Shown piece by piece: positions 24,657 through 36,017 of a DNA stretch of 64,000 nt (the stretch's first letter is position 1; each line of letters begins with the position of its first letter). Position numbers and translations under genes: made by a program. The stretch lies in assembly GCA_001051155.2 (NCBI GenBank), contig JYIP02000002.1, positions 2,115,583 through 2,179,582 on the forward strand, written 5' to 3'. The notes under the pieces were generated by a model. It searched no databases. It was not told the DNA's origin and saw only the letters and a program-made list of their open reading frames with translations. This stretch comes from Chrysoporthe austroafricana (taxonomy: Eukaryota > Ascomycota > Sordariomycetes > Diaporthales > Cryphonectriaceae).

Positions 24657-24979
24657 AAAAGGCGGAGCGAAACGGCGCTGCTTTTAGAAGGAAGAGCAGG
24701 AGCTGTAATGATGGGAGGGCGTTTTGGGATGCCCTAGAACCATATATATTAGTATTCTTGTATGATACTTGATATGACATCCACGGCGCGGATTGTACGT
24801 TGCAGGTTTGTGTAAACTATTTTGAGATGTCCCACGGGATCGGTCGTGTCAATACCAAAAGCTTCTTTCGATGTGGTTTTCATTTTGGTCATGTCTCGTG
24901 TATCGTCTGATCTGCTCAGTCCGACCAGTGTTGGGGTATGAACTACTACGTGTCCCGTCCGCCAGGATGCTCTCTCGCC

Positions 24980-26164
24980 TCACCTCTGCACGCCCGTAAT
25001 CCTCATGGCAGGCCTAGGCACGACATCCCGCAGCCAGGCCCTCATCGCATCCGCCTCGCCCATTGGCGTCCAGACCAGGTTGTCCGGCATCCCCCACAGG
25101 GCGTCCCGCAGGGCCTCGTCGTCGGCCTCCCGCACCAGCCGGCGCAGCGTCTCCACGCTCAGCCGCTCCGTGTCGGCGACGCGCATCGCGCCGACCAGCT
25201 TCATGACGTAGTCGGTCCAGGTCAGGCGCATCAGCTCGTCGCCGGCGCGGTCGACCATGCGCAGCGTGGCGAAGTCGAGCAGCGAGACAGGCGGGGCAGC
25301 GGGCCCGTCGAGGGGCGCGGCACAGCGCGCTAGGGCCCCGAAGTCTAGCACGGCTAGCCGTGGGAGGAGCCGGAGGAGACGGTCTTGCGCGCAGCTGCGG
25401 CGCGCGAGGAGGGCCGGGTCCGCCGCGGTGGCGGACGGCGGGGTGGGCAGGAGTTCGTCGTCGAGCCGCCGGAGGAGGGCCCAGCACAGGCCGCCGTCGG
25501 CGCCGAACAGGCGGCGCCAGACGGCGCCGTGGCCGCGGGCGGGACGGGGCACGAGCCGCACGTCGAGGCAGTCCCGCTGCTCGGGCGTGAAGGCGGGCTG
25601 TGGGCGGGGGCAGTCGACGTCCAGCAGGTCGCCGAGGACCAGCACGCCGCGCTGGCCGACCTCGACGGAGGGGGAGACGAGCCAGCGCTCGAGGAAGGCC
25701 TCGAGCAGGCCCGGGGCGGCGGCGAGGATGGAGGCGTCGGAGGGCGAGGCGGCGGCCTTCTCGAGGATGGCGAGGGCGAGGGCGTTGATGTACTCCTCGG
25801 GCGACTGCAGGGCGGTGATGAGGTACGAGGCCTGGCACAGCTCGAGGGCGGCGACGAAGGGCAGCGGGCGGAGGAGCTTGATGGTGAGGGTGATGAGGGG
25901 CGGCGGGTAGCCCCTCCAGTCGGCGGAGGGCTCGGCGCCGGCGGCGGCCACCTTCTTGAGGATGAGGCCCAGCCTCGGGAGGAAGCGCGCCGTGAGGTTA
26001 GGGTATGCGACGGGGCCGAGCTGGTAGTTGATGCGGTCAAACAGGTCGGCCTTGAAGTGCCGGGAGGGGTCGTCGGCCGCCGCGAGCTCTGAGATGTGGG
26101 CGTCGAGCTCGTCGAGCTGGGCTGCGAGCGTCGCCGGGCGCTGGGCTGGCTCCGGGTCCGCCAT
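24980..26164 (-). CDS. Hsm3/PSMD5-like proteasome base-assembly chaperone (putative)
   Basis: Single exon, 394 codons, Ala/Leu-rich and almost wholly helical, consistent with ARM/HEAT-type repeats. The N-terminal block LAAQLDELDAHISELAA with FDRINYQLGPVAYPNLTARF resembles the N-terminal domain of Hsm3, called a DNA mismatch repair protein in yeast and shown to be an assembly chaperone of the 19S proteasome base (PSMD5 in animals). There is no signal peptide or membrane span. It lies convergently with sec7 (323-bp gap) and divergently from rpc31. The fold class is fairly secure; the specific Hsm3 assignment comes from memory of the fungal family and is moderate. Confidence 0.6.
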   Translation of the reverse strand: MADPEPAQRPATLAAQLDELDAHISELAAADDPSRHFKADLFDRINYQLGPVAYPNLTARFLPRLGLILKKVAAAGAEPSADWRGYPPPLITLTIKLLRPLPFVAALELCQASYLITALQSPEEYINALALAILEKAAASPSDASILAAAPGLLEAFLERWLVSPSVEVGQRGVLVLGDLLDVDCPRPQPAFTPEQRDCLDVRLVPRPARGHGAVWRRLFGADGGLCWALLRRLDDELLPTPPSATAADPALLARRSCAQDRLLRLLPRLAVLDFGALARCAAPLDGPAAPPVSLLDFATLRMVDRAGDELMRLTWTDYVMKLVGAMRVADTERLSVETLRRLVREADDEALRDALWGMPDNLVWTPMGEADAMRAWLRDVVPRPAMRITGVQR

Positions 26165-26725
26165 GCTGGGCGCTAGTAGGCGGCGGGTGCTGGCTGAGGT
26201 GTTTGTTCTCGCGAAGCTGTTGGTCAGGTATCGTGAGTATCGTGGACGTGGTGTAGCTCGCGCATGAGTGCCCCGTCAAGTCCTGGCAGGCAGAAGCGTG
26301 AGAGGTATGGCGGGGGAAGCCTGCTGGAGTGCGTGGTGTCCAGACCTGCCTGTCGTCTGCATCGCCAGGGTTCTGGTCTGGTCAGGTGTGTTCGAGTCCA
26401 TGCAGGCTCCCTTGGATGACCAATACTTATTATGCACAGTGCCGCGTGAGAAGGAGGCGAGGCTGCGAGGCCCTGCAAGGCCCTGCGAGCGACAGCCCCA
26501 CATGCCAGCAGGGGTGCGAGGTGGTGGGGACGTGATCCCTGCCGGCCTTATCGATAAGCAGATGTAGTATAATGTATCATAGTAGCTTCACACCCCGCCA
26601 AAATTTCCAGCCTGCGCCGATGTGGCAGCTCTGCCGTGAATCGACGTCCATCGAGTCCCGCCCTTGACATCCTCCCCCCTCCATCACCACCACACCACAC
26701 CACACATACACCAAGCCAAGTCACA
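26165..26725. promoter_or_regulatory. Divergent promoter, Hsm3-like gene and rpc31
   Basis: A 561-bp spacer between two divergently transcribed housekeeping genes. A CCACACCACACCACACATACACC run precedes the rpc31 start. No small gene is credible inside it. Confidence 0.5.
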
Positions 26726-27610
26726 ATGTCTCGAGGCGGAGGCAGAGGGGGCCGCGGTGGCGGCAGAGGAGGACGGCAGCAGCTCCCGTGGACCGAAGAC
26801 CCCAACCTCAAAGTCGACGGCCGCCCGGCTGAGGCATTCCCGGTAAGTCTCCTGTGATGACAGCCCAGCTTCTCACCACCACCACCACCACCACCATCCA
26901 TCTCCTGACCCTCGTGCGCGCAGCCCTACAACGTCCCGATCCCGAGCCCCCTGGACGACAGGGAGAGGTCACAGGTCCGCTCATTCCTCCTCTTCCGCGA
27001 GCAGGTCCACGATGGGCCCCTCTACACCGCCGCGCGCTCCTACAAGCCGCCGTCCGGGGCCAGCACGCCCCGCGCCTACGGGCAGCAGCAGATCAACCAG
27101 CGCTACGGGCTCAAGAACAGGGCGACGCTCGACCCCTTCACCGCGGTCGAGATGCCGTCGTCGCGCATGCGGCGGCCCGAGCGCGCGCTGCCCGACTTCG
27201 GCGAGCGGCCCTTCACCCGGGCGCTGTTCCCCGCGGAGCTGCACGCCACCATCGAGGACGAGGACGGCCCCGCCGCCCGGCGGCGGCGCAAGAAGCTCAT
27301 GACCCTGTCCAAGGTCACAGCCCTGCGCACCGCCGAGGAGATCTTCAACATGCCCGACGCCGGCGCCGGCGCCGGCGAGGGCGAGGACAAGGACAGCCAC
27401 CAGAAGGTCCTCGAGGCCCTCGAGCAGCTGGGTGAGGACGGCGCCGAGGACGAGATGGACTTCGACCTGGACGACGAGGAGGGCTACGAGCAGGAGATGG
27501 ACGAGGAGTACGACGACGAGGACGGCGGCGACTACGACGCCGAGGGCTACTTTGACAATGGCGACGACGACGATATGGGCGACGATGGGGACGATGCTGG
27601 CATGTACTAG
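26726..27610 (+). CDS. rpc31: DNA-directed RNA polymerase III subunit Rpc31 (RPC7)
   Basis: Two exons, 26726-26842 and 26924-27610, joined across an 81-bp intron (GTAAGT to GCGCAG), give 267 residues. The N-terminus is an RGG-like Gly/Arg stretch, followed by PAEAFPPYNVPIPSPLD, the conserved entry to the Rpc31 family, then FLLFREQVHDGPLYT. A basic RRRRKKLM segment lies mid-protein, and the C-terminal third is almost purely Asp/Glu/Gly, the hallmark acidic tail of Rpc31/RPC7. The subunit belongs to the C31-C82-C34 heterotrimer needed for Pol III initiation on tRNA and 5S genes. The intron carries an ACC microsatellite. It converges with nup49, with 238 bp between stop codons. Confidence 0.88.
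26874..26896 (+). repeat. (ACC)n microsatellite in the rpc31 intron
   Basis: About seven tandem CAC/ACC units in the single rpc31 intron, between the donor and the acceptor. Likely neutral length-variable sequence. Confidence 0.7.
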
Positions 27611-27848
27611 GCGCGGGGACCGGGGTCTTTCTTGCTTTCCCCGCTGCTGTTGGGGTGTCTCCTTTCCATTACTTCGTTGCTACTGATACCCTGGGTATAC
27701 GCCTCTATGCCCTCTCGCTACTGCAATTCCATTTCCTGAGCTTGAGCTGTCCGCCCGTGATGAAGTGCCCCTCCTCTACCCGGCCCACTTCTGCCATCAT
27801 GCTCGTGAGGCCACCGTAGCGCGTGCGTGCTCTTTTTCTGCCCGTCTG

Positions 27849-29509
27849 CTATGAGCCGATCAGGCCCCTCCCCCTGAAGTCGTTCATCTGCAGCTCCGTG
27901 ACACCCTCCCTGGCAGCGCCCACGACCGTCGCGACCTGCACGATGCCCTCCTCGAAGTCCCGCAGCACGTGGTACAGCTCCACGACCCGGTCGTCCTGGG
28001 CCCCGCCGCCCAGCGTGCCGCCGCCCGCCTGCAGCCGCGAGGCCTGGTCCGTGATGTTCTGCTCGACGCCGCCGAGGTGCGCGTCGATCTCCCTGACCGT
28101 CCTCTGCAGCTTCTTGATCTGCTCGTCCATCTCGTCCGTCGCCCGCGAGAAGTAGCCGACCAGGTCCTCCGACGTCGCCTGCGGCCCGTCGGCGCTCGCG
28201 CTGGCGCCGCCGGACCCGCCGCCCTGCTGCTGCGGCGGCGTCCGGGCGGACGTGCCGAAGAAGCCCGGCGACACGTGGTACTGGCTCGGCAGGAGGAGGT
28301 TGGAGATGGCCGCGAAGCTCAGCTTAGCCTCCTCCGCGTCCGCCTTGACCTGGTCGCGCATCTGCTTGATGGCCTGCAGGTCCGCGCCGAGCGCCGAGTC
28401 GACGGCGGCGTACTTGCGGGACACGAACCGCACATCGTCCGGTATCGACTCGAGCTGGTTCTGGTGCTGCGGGATGAAGGCATCCACCTGGTCCTTCTGG
28501 GCCATGCAGTTCTGGATGAAGGTGTCCATCGTGGCGATCTCCCTCTGCAGGTCCTCCTGGAGGTCGTTGAAGCGGGTGGTGTTCCGGAGGTTCGAGAGGT
28601 CGATGCGCACGCCGGGGACGACCTGCGGGCCCATGGTCGAGCCCAGGGCCGGCACGGCAGGTTGCTGTTGGACGGGGGGCGGCTGGTTGAGAGAGGAGCT
28701 GCGGGGTTTCTGTCAGTGCGTATCCAGAACGGCCACGCCGGCCACGACAGCACGGGGGTGAGGGCGTAGACGTACAACAGGCTCTGGGTGGGCGCAGCAG
28801 CGCTCTGGCCGAACAGGCCGCCGCCCGCCGTTCCTGTGTTGGCGGTGGTCGCGCCGCCAAACAGCGAGCCCGCGGGCTTCTGCTGGCCGAACAGCCCACC
28901 CCCCGTGGTTCCTGCGGCGGGCTGCTGGGCCGCCGTCGACCCGAACAGCGACGTGCCAGTCTGCGCCAGCTGTTGGGCAGCATTTGCCGTAGAACCGAAG
29001 AGCCCACCTCCACCGCCTGGCGCCGCCGTGGAGCTGCCAAACAGGCCGCCAGGTTTTGCTGTCGCCATGCTGGATCCAAACAAGCCTCCGCCGCCCGCCT
29101 GTTGCTGCTGCTGCTGCTGGGGCTGCTGCTGGGGCTGCTGCTGCTGCTGCTGCTGGGTTGTGTTCGTCGAGGTGCCGAAGAGAGAGGCCGTCTGTGCAGG
29201 CTGGGAGGTGGTCGCGGTGTTGCCAAAGAGGCTGGTCGGCTGCTGGCTCGAGCTGTTGCTGCCGCTGGAGAGGCGCAGGAGGAGGGACAGGGTCAGCAAA
29301 ATTCCGACGCGACGGCGTCCAAGGCGCGCACCCCGTGCTTTGTCTCAGAGCGGGAACAGGGCCAGGCACTAGGGACGGGGCAGAGGGGTGGGAAAAGGGA
29401 AAAAAAAGGCGACCGGCACAGAGGCACGAGAGGGTACCCACAATGTGTTGGCGGCACCCGTGTTGATGCTCAGACCAGCTGGTCCACTTGCCGATCGCGC
29501 GAATGCCAT
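27849..29509 (-). CDS. nup49: FG-nucleoporin Nup49
   Basis: Three exons, 29509-29442, 29264-28776 and 28698-27849, encode 468 residues, close to yeast Nup49. Exon 1 gives a short N-terminus ending GLSINTGAANT, and the first junction restores TFGS. The central exon is an FG-repeat domain with many GLFG and SLFG units and a Gln tract (residues about 46-68) encoded by a CTG/CAG microsatellite. The C-terminal exon is a coiled-coil region (RIDLSNLRNTTRFNDLQEDL onward) that in the family anchors to Nsp1 and Nup57 in the central channel of the nuclear pore. Introns are 177 bp (GTGGGT donor) and 77 bp (GTACGT donor). The start is shared with a divergent promoter toward fip1. Frame closes exactly across both junctions. 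Confidence 0.9.
29102..29157. repeat. CTG/CAG trinucleotide tract in nup49
   Basis: Tandem CTG units broken by two GGG triplets, read on the minus strand as CAG/CAA-like Gln codons between FG repeats. It is a likely site of length variation in the poly-Gln linker. Confidence 0.75.
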
Positions 29510-29975
29510 CCTGGCCAGGTCCTGGTGTGCGGCGCTCGAGAGGCGGCCGCGTCTGTCTGTGTCTCTGGGCGGCGAGGCGAGAGAGAGTCAGGCGCAGAGA
29601 CGGCGCTGGTCCCAAACGTGTTGTCGCGTCGACCGATTTCCGTACCTGGCCGCGCTGGCCTCGCAGTGCTGTGGCAGGCTGCTGCAGCTAGGCGCAGGGG
29701 TCCCTAAGTACCGAGTACCAGCCAGCCTGCCGCCGTCCCTGTCCCGCCGCGCTGGGGTGGAGCTGCTCGCGGACCCCTGCGCCTGTTCCCGCCTGCCGCG
29801 GCGCCCAGCTCTACTGGGTATTACTGGGTACGGGTACCATGGTACTTCCCTCGGTACAGTACCAGAGGCTGGTGGGGCAGCAGCCCTTCCCATTGTCAAC
29901 CTCACTCAGCCCTCGAGTCCCAGCAGCAAGGCTGGGCTTTGATCCCCTCCCTGCCAACACGGACCAGCCGCCAAC
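29510..29975. promoter_or_regulatory. Divergent promoter, nup49 and fip1
   Basis: A 466-bp spacer between divergent genes. Short repeats of GGTACC/GGTAC words occur at about 29817-29865 (TACTGGGTA twice, GGTACCATGGTAC). No gene is credible. Confidence 0.5.
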
Positions 29976-31141
29976 ATGGATATCGATGACAACGACGACG
30001 ACTTCTACGCGCCGGAGGAGACCGTGGCCCCTGCTGCTGCAGAAGCCCCCCAGGATGGCGCGCCTGCTGCCGCCGACGCGAAGCCCGCCGACGCGAAGCC
30101 CGACGCAGACGAGGACCTCGAGGAAGGCGAAGAGGAAGACGAGGGCGGCGCTATGGACGAGGATGACTCTTCCGACGATGTGAGGAGCGGACAGCGCCAC
30201 CCCCCCCCCCCAACTTGAAGCTGTGCGCAGGCTGACGCCGTCTCCCAGAGCATGGTCATCATCACCGAGAGGAAGGACGGCACTTCAGCTGCGCCGCCAT
30301 CGTAAGTCCCCCGGTGCCCCTGCCGAGCACCCCCGCCGTCGCGCCCGCTGACAGAGGCCCCAGGCAATCCCGCTACAGCAACATCAAAGACATCCCCCAA
30401 CGGTCAATATCAAACAACACTGCCACCAAGGCGGCGCCCTCAAAACCCGAAGACGCGAAGCAGGCCGGCGGGGCGGAGCTCCCCGCCATCAGGACCTCCA
30501 CGCTCGACATCAACGCCATACCCACCCACAAGGCCACTGGCAAGCCCATCACACAGGTCAACATCGACGAGGACCTGCCGGACAACGACAAGCCCTGGCG
30601 GAAGCCCGGCACCGACCTGAGCGACTACTTCAACTACGGCTTCGACGAGTTCACCTGGGCGCTGTATGCCAACAAGCAGGAGCAGCTGCGCGGCGAATAC
30701 AACTCCGATGCCATCGCCAACAACAGCAAGAAGATGTTTGAGGATATGGCCTCCATGATGATGATGGGCGGCATGCCCGCCATGCCGGGCATGCCGGGCA
30801 TGCCTGGCGCCGGCGCTGGCGGTGCCGGCGGCGGTGCGGCCGGGGCTAGCATGCCCGGCATGGACGGCATGACGCCGGAGATGCAGCAGATGATGCAGCA
30901 GATGATGGCTGCCGGCGGGATGGACCCCAGCCAGATGGACCCCTCGGCAATGAGTGCCATGTTCGCGGGCATGCAGAACGGCGGCGCCCCTGGTGGCCAG
31001 GGGCCCGGCGGCCAGGGTCAGAACTTTGGTGGCGGCTTTGGGGGCAATCAGGGCCAGGGTTTCGGCTACGATCAGGGCAACATAGGCGGCGGTAACCGCG
31101 GTGGCTTCGGTAGGGGCCGTGGGGGTCGTCAGCGGTATTAA
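29976..31141 (+). CDS. fip1: Pre-mRNA polyadenylation factor Fip1
   Basis: Three exons, 29976-30179, 30249-30301 and 30364-31141, give 344 residues. The N-terminus is acidic (EEGEEEDEGGAMDEDDS). Exon 2 supplies VIITERKDG, the strand before the Arg-rich segment SRYSNIKDIPQR. The diagnostic Fip1 motif lies in exon 3: INAIP, then GKPITQVNIDEDLPDNDKPW and DLSDYFNYGFDEFTW. The C-terminus is low-complexity with Met/Pro/Gly repeats (MPGMPGMPGAG), QMMQQMM runs and an RGG-type tail. Fip1 tethers poly(A) polymerase to the cleavage and polyadenylation factor in the nucleus. Introns are 69 and 62 bp, and reading frame is kept across both junctions. Confidence 0.93.
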
Positions 31142-32450
31142 GGGCGGGACTCACCGGGCCCGCGGCCTGTGCCTCGAGCGAGACACGCACCCCAGGTGCA
31201 TGTAGCCCGTCAACGAGGACTCGAGGGATCCGCCCGAGGATGAGATACAGATGAGGGTCTCGCCCCGCGCATCACTACCCGAAAGGGATGCGGTCCGCGT
31301 GAACGCCATAGTCACGACCGTAGGGGATGAGGAACGTGACACCACCGGACACGGCAGGGGCGCTGGAAAGCGACGCAGGCAAGGAAGTCGACACCTCTAC
31401 ACACAGGATGGGGTCCGTTAGGGCGTACGGTCATGGCACGGGGACTGTCGGCGGACTAAGGAAAAGCTTTGAATTTGTATTCCTGCCTGAGGAATTGTTG
31501 GTCCGCAGAAGATCAGCATTATTATATGAATCATGATACATTCTTCAAGCCGACCGAGTACATTTCATCGTCTGTGGCATCGACATCTCCGAACCCTATT
31601 AAAGACAGATCGCGGCGAGCGCCCGCATGCATTTACACCTTGAAGAACATCTTCCAGACGCTACATCCATCAGTGTACATACTATTATTATTCACGTATT
31701 ACCTCGTTAAGATGAAGCAAATTCGATGGGCTCACTGATCTAATGCTGAATGCAATATCGGTAGAAATAAAAGGTCTCAAATAAAAGCACAGCCAAAGCA
31801 AAATGAACATTTCAATCATGAATATTTTTACAATAGTACCAGCTGATGAGACTCAAACGATTCTTTCTTAAATTAAAGCATTTCGAAACCTCATATGTTT
31901 TAGAATATTCAAACAGGCATCGAGACCCCCACCAAGGGGAAAGTGGTGGGCTGTCGAGGCAAAAAGAAAAGAGGACGTGCGGGACGCCTGGTCTCCCATG
32001 CTGCAGAACGGCCAGACTGATTGTCGTAAAGCGACGAGGCGTATAACACACTAGAAAAGAGGAATAAAGAGAATGGCACTAGACGGTCTACCTCTAGCAC
32101 GACTGGAACGTCCGTACGGTCTTACAGTCGACAACGAGCGCTTACGCAACAGGACAATAGGGTTCCGCAACGGAAGAAGAACAAACGCATTTTTCTCGAA
32201 CTACCTAGGTGGAATAAAGCGTACCAGCCTTGAGCTCATAGCCTTCTGATCAGATTCCAGGCAATGCTGCAGGGCTCCGACATGAAGGGGCCCTTAGACG
32301 TCCTTATAGTCACCTGCCAGACAGCGATCCCAGGCTACGCATATAAAAACCTCCAATGCCCCTCTCGTTTATCTAGCCGACACCACCCTCACACCACCCT
32401 CACACCAACTCCCAGTAACTGGGGTGTTCATGTGACCATCACCTTTGAAC
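31142..32450. other. Intergenic, no gene seen
   Basis: About 1.3 kb. The first 200 bases are the probable fip1 3' UTR. From about 31450 to 32250 the base composition becomes AT-rich, marking the start of the accessory block. ACCACCCTCACACCACCC-like repeats occur at 32383-32407, just before the F-box-like gene. No coding frame above about 90 codons has any recognisable motif. Confidence 0.45.
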
Positions 32451-33794
32451 ATGTCTCTCGACGCGATACCAGTAGAGCTCCTGGAGCTCGTCCTATCTTT
32501 CTTGAAGCCTTAAATTAGCCAATTGAGCTCGTGGACGTCGTGGCATCCATTCCCCCCCTACCTGAGTGAGGATTCCATGCTCCAGAGTGTGACTTCCACA
32601 AGTGAGGCTTCCGCGCTCCAGCGCTCATTGTCGCACGTCTCTCGCACAAGCAAGTATCTGAGGAAGGTTGCACTACCAATTCTCTATCGCACGATCTCAA
32701 ATGCTTCGGCAAACCTCCTTCTTCTCTTCGCTAAGAATGCCAATCTCGCTTCCTTAGTCAAAATTATTGATGTATCACCAGTCCATGGTACTATACCCGC
32801 CTACGTACTCAGGGACGCTCTAGACGCTGGGTGTCTCCGTTTCGCTGTGACAGAAACCTTGAAGAGGAGACTATTGGAGCACATCAGAACCGAAGAAGTT
32901 GAATATGCCACCCATGACCGGGACAGAAGGGGTTTTAAGGTTGAAACGGTCCTGTTCCTGATGCTACTGCCCAACGTTAACACAGTCATACATCATCCTG
33001 TGTGCCAGCCCGCCCTCGAATTCTTCTTCAAAGAGGTCTGTAATTCCACTGATGTAAGCGGCGAGGCAGCCTCGACGATACAGACCCGATTGCGCGAGGT
33101 CGGCCGGAAGAGGCCTGAATTTATTAGAGCACACATGCATTGGCCCGGCCCTTTCCTAGCCCTGCTGCCACCGAGCGTCGAGACGGTTTGCGCCTCGGAA
33201 CTTTTTTTGGACTTTGAAGCGAATTGGAAAAAGCCTCTCAATCTCCACGTCGTCGAGCTACACTTAAACAGGGTGACGTTACCGTCAATAGTGGAGTTTC
33301 TATCCAGCATCCCCGCCCTCAGGACCCTCCGCCTCAATGTTGAACCTCATCAAGAAATCGTCGTCGGTGAGCTCGGCCAGGCTCTTCGCCAGAAGGGGCG
33401 GGGGCTCGAGGAGCTGTGCTTGTGCTTTTTGGGCTCCATGGTTGACAGAAGACCTGAGCGGGCGCTCGGATCGCTGCGCGAGCTCAAGCGGCTCAAGACG
33501 CTGGTTGTGGAGCAGAGCCTCCTGTGCAGCAACTGGGAGAGCTTCTTCAGAGAGGGTCCGGATCTCGACGAGTGCCTACCCTACTCGCTGGAGCGGCTGC
33601 GGTTAGTCTCGTACGTGTGGGACCCGGTAGGGACCGATAAGCGGGTGTGTGAGCTACTGCGGTCCGAGAGACGGCGAAACACCTTGTACCAAGTCCGGCT
33701 GAGACAGTGTATGAGCTTCATCGGGGATGCGGAGGCCCTTGGATTCAGAGTGTTTCATAAGGAGGCCAAAATGGTCTTGACAAGGAACACATGA
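32451..33794 (+). pseudogene. F-box/LRR-like protein gene interrupted by an in-frame stop
   Basis: From ATG 32451 the frame reads MSLDAIPVELLELVLSFLKP, a good N-terminal half of an F-box, then meets TAA at 32511-32513. The same frame continues open to 33794. The continuation has SLSHVSRTSKYLRKVALPIL, the usual end of a fungal F-box, then a long Leu-rich C-terminal region. Key repeats are LHVVELHLNRVTLPSIVEFL and LKRLKTLVVEQSLL. F-box proteins bind Skp1 and recruit substrates to SCF ubiquitin ligases. No intron with good splice sites removes the stop while keeping the F-box. Translation from the later ATG at 32577 would lack the first F-box helix. I judge it a recently broken gene; a sequencing error or unusual intron remains possible. 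Confidence 0.6.
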
Positions 33795-34479
33795 GCTGCG
33801 AAATGCACCACTTGTCGTGCACAAAGCAGTAACGTAATGCCTTGATTCGCTTTACGACTCACGCCCGGACTACCGGAGCCTGTAATGACGTGATAAAATC
33901 AACAAAATACTCGGATGCCCGATAGAGGTCTACATCATCAAAGCACGCCGTGCATTGTCGTTTGATCCGCGTCGCAATTCGCCAATCGACAGATGCTGAA
34001 TACTAGACAGATTTGCATACATTTTGACGACTTGTTCTATCCTAGTGGCTAATCCAACTTAGCAATATTACTTCTCGTAATTATATGCTGTCGTAGGGAA
34101 CAGGGATTTTCCTGGCCTGATTTAACATCCGTGCTCTTTTTCATAATTAGGGCCTTAAATATGTAGCAGATGACTCACAAGTCGTCCAATAATGAAGCTG
34201 CGCTAGAATCATTTACACTTGCAGAGCCTCAAGCATAGACGTTGCAGGCATTAGGAAGACATATTAACTTGCTATATACAGAGCCTCCACCGATCCACGG
34301 AACACCGTCTCCAGCAAGTGGAGACCTCGCACGAGACGCAACGTCCTTGCAGTCCAGAAACGACGACTCGGCGTAGCATCTGCGAACCAGCCGTTGCCTG
34401 CGAAGAGAGTGTGGTTGACGCGGACGAACATACCAACAGGTAGGCATCTTACAGTATCCGCAAGGCGGATCATATTGAT
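33795..34479. other. AT-rich intergenic, no gene seen
   Basis: About 0.7 kb of AT-rich sequence between two broken genes. No domain, tRNA or terminal repeat is recognisable. Confidence 0.5.
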
Positions 34480-35728
34480 GTGTCGGGTACAGGGCCTTCG
34501 AGACGTAGTGCGAGGCTTCAGAGCCGGCAGCACTCTACGGATAGTGGAGGCGCTATCTTCGTCGCGTCGTCGGCACTCTCTCGCGAACCGCAGACTGAGG
34601 TGGGTGTGGAAGTCTCTCCAGCTTCGCGGAAACGGCAGCTCGGCAGCGACAGTGACGGCAACGAGCTAAAACGACCGCGGCTGACACGGGAGAATCTATC
34701 TCTGTTCAACAAGATGGGGAGGAAGAAGGATAAAGCTCCTTCAGAGTCCACGGATGGGTCGTCAACCAAGACCGCCTCGACAACGACATCCGGTTTTGCC
34801 ATCCAGGCCTACGAGAATGGTATCCCCCAGCCCGCCCAATCCCAGCCTTCTACGAACCTCGAGGATATCCGCAAACGATATGCCGAATCCCGTGAAACTG
34901 CCTCGCCTCCCGAGTCAATGTACATGGACTATGTCGACACTGTTGGAGGAGCTGTCAACGAAGGGACCATGGTCGTCGAAGTGAGCGGGAAGCTACTGAA
35001 GGAGTATCCTATGGAAGGTTATAAAAGGGCATTCAACCAGGCATCTACTGGCTTTCCGAAAGACGTTGGCTTCAACAACAGTCTGTATAAGCATGTTGAT
35101 AGAGCTGTTCTTTACAAGCATAACCCTCGTTCCGTAACACTGCCACAATTGGCCGGGCACCAGGGGAGTGGAAGGGGGCCGGGAAGGCTATGGAAGAAGC
35201 AAGACTGCAGAGCGCCTATGACGGTGCGGCCCTTGTCTTTGCAAGGAACAAGGCCCTTTCCTACCTCGAGAAACCTGATCCCCCAGGCCACGCAGAAGTC
35301 CCCACCTTTACCACCGACGGCACCACTCTCAACGTATATGCACACTATGCTGCTGAATCGGAAGACGGCACGCTTGAATACCACCAGTATCCCATCAAAT
35401 CGACAAACCTCATGGACTCTTACACAGCGTTCAAAGAGGGCCGGAAAGGCCTCAGGAATGAACAAGACCACGCGAGAGACCAGTCGACCGCCCTAAGGGA
35501 CCAGCTAAAGGCGCAGTGCAAACAGCATCGCAGTGGTCTCCATCCCATCGCCGAAGGAACTCTGCCTGATCTCGATGACATTTCTGAAGAGCCTTTGCCT
35601 GTATAGGAGAGCAAGTCTTATCCCGACTATGACGGCGAGACTGAAGAGCCGCCTCCGTCAGCCAAATCCACGCGGCACAAGCGCGCAAGCGGAAGGGCTC
35701 TGGCACGTGGCACCGACGATGAGTCTGG

Positions 35729-35760
<32 letters not shown>

Positions 35761-36017
35761 TCGACAAACCATCCTCCGCGCCGACGCCTCCACGATCGTC
35801 CGAGGAGCGTCGGAGGTCAACTCGCCTCTCAAGTTCCCGCCCACTGTCCTCAGAGAATCCCGCGAACACCACGGCCAAGAAGTACAAATCTTCGTCACGT
35901 GGAAAGGCCGAAACTACAGCAGATTATTGGGAGTGGGATGCCAGGCGACGCAGGTACTTCCACCAGCACGCTGATGGGACTATCACTTGGGCAGAGGACG
36001 GGTCCGCACGAAGGTAG
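34480..36017 (+). pseudogene. DUF7924-like fungal protein, multiply disrupted
   Basis: Three frame segments together resemble one fungal protein family that I know as DUF7924-like. Segment 1 (34480-about 35150) has KRPRLTRENLSLFNKMG, NLEDIRKRYAESRETASPP and MVVEVSGKLLKEY. It ends with an apparent internal deletion after FNNSLYKH and a frameshift near 35155. Segment 2 (35190-35606) has MEEARLQSAYDGAALVFARN and ESEDGTLEYHQYPIKS, then a TAG stop at 35604-35606. The same frame stays open to an (AT)14 tract. Beyond it a third frame gives STRLSSSRPLSSENP and ADYWEWDARRRRYFHQHADG, ending at TAG 36015-36017. At least one deletion, one frameshift, one stop and a frame change at the microsatellite mean it cannot make the full protein. 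Function of the family is unknown. Confidence 0.75.
35731..35758. repeat. (AT)14 dinucleotide microsatellite inside the pseudogene
   Basis: Fourteen perfect AT units. The coding frames before and after it differ, so its expansion probably caused or followed loss of coding function. Confidence 0.9.

Noticed and set aside
25257..26092. Several 200-codon-plus frames on both strands over the Hsm3-like gene
   Set aside because: Arg/Pro/Ser- or Glu/Gly-rich shadows of a high-GC coding region; only the 394-codon minus frame has normal composition.
35731..35758. (AT)14 as a telomeric or centromeric feature
   Set aside because: It is a short isolated microsatellite inside a readable pseudogene.
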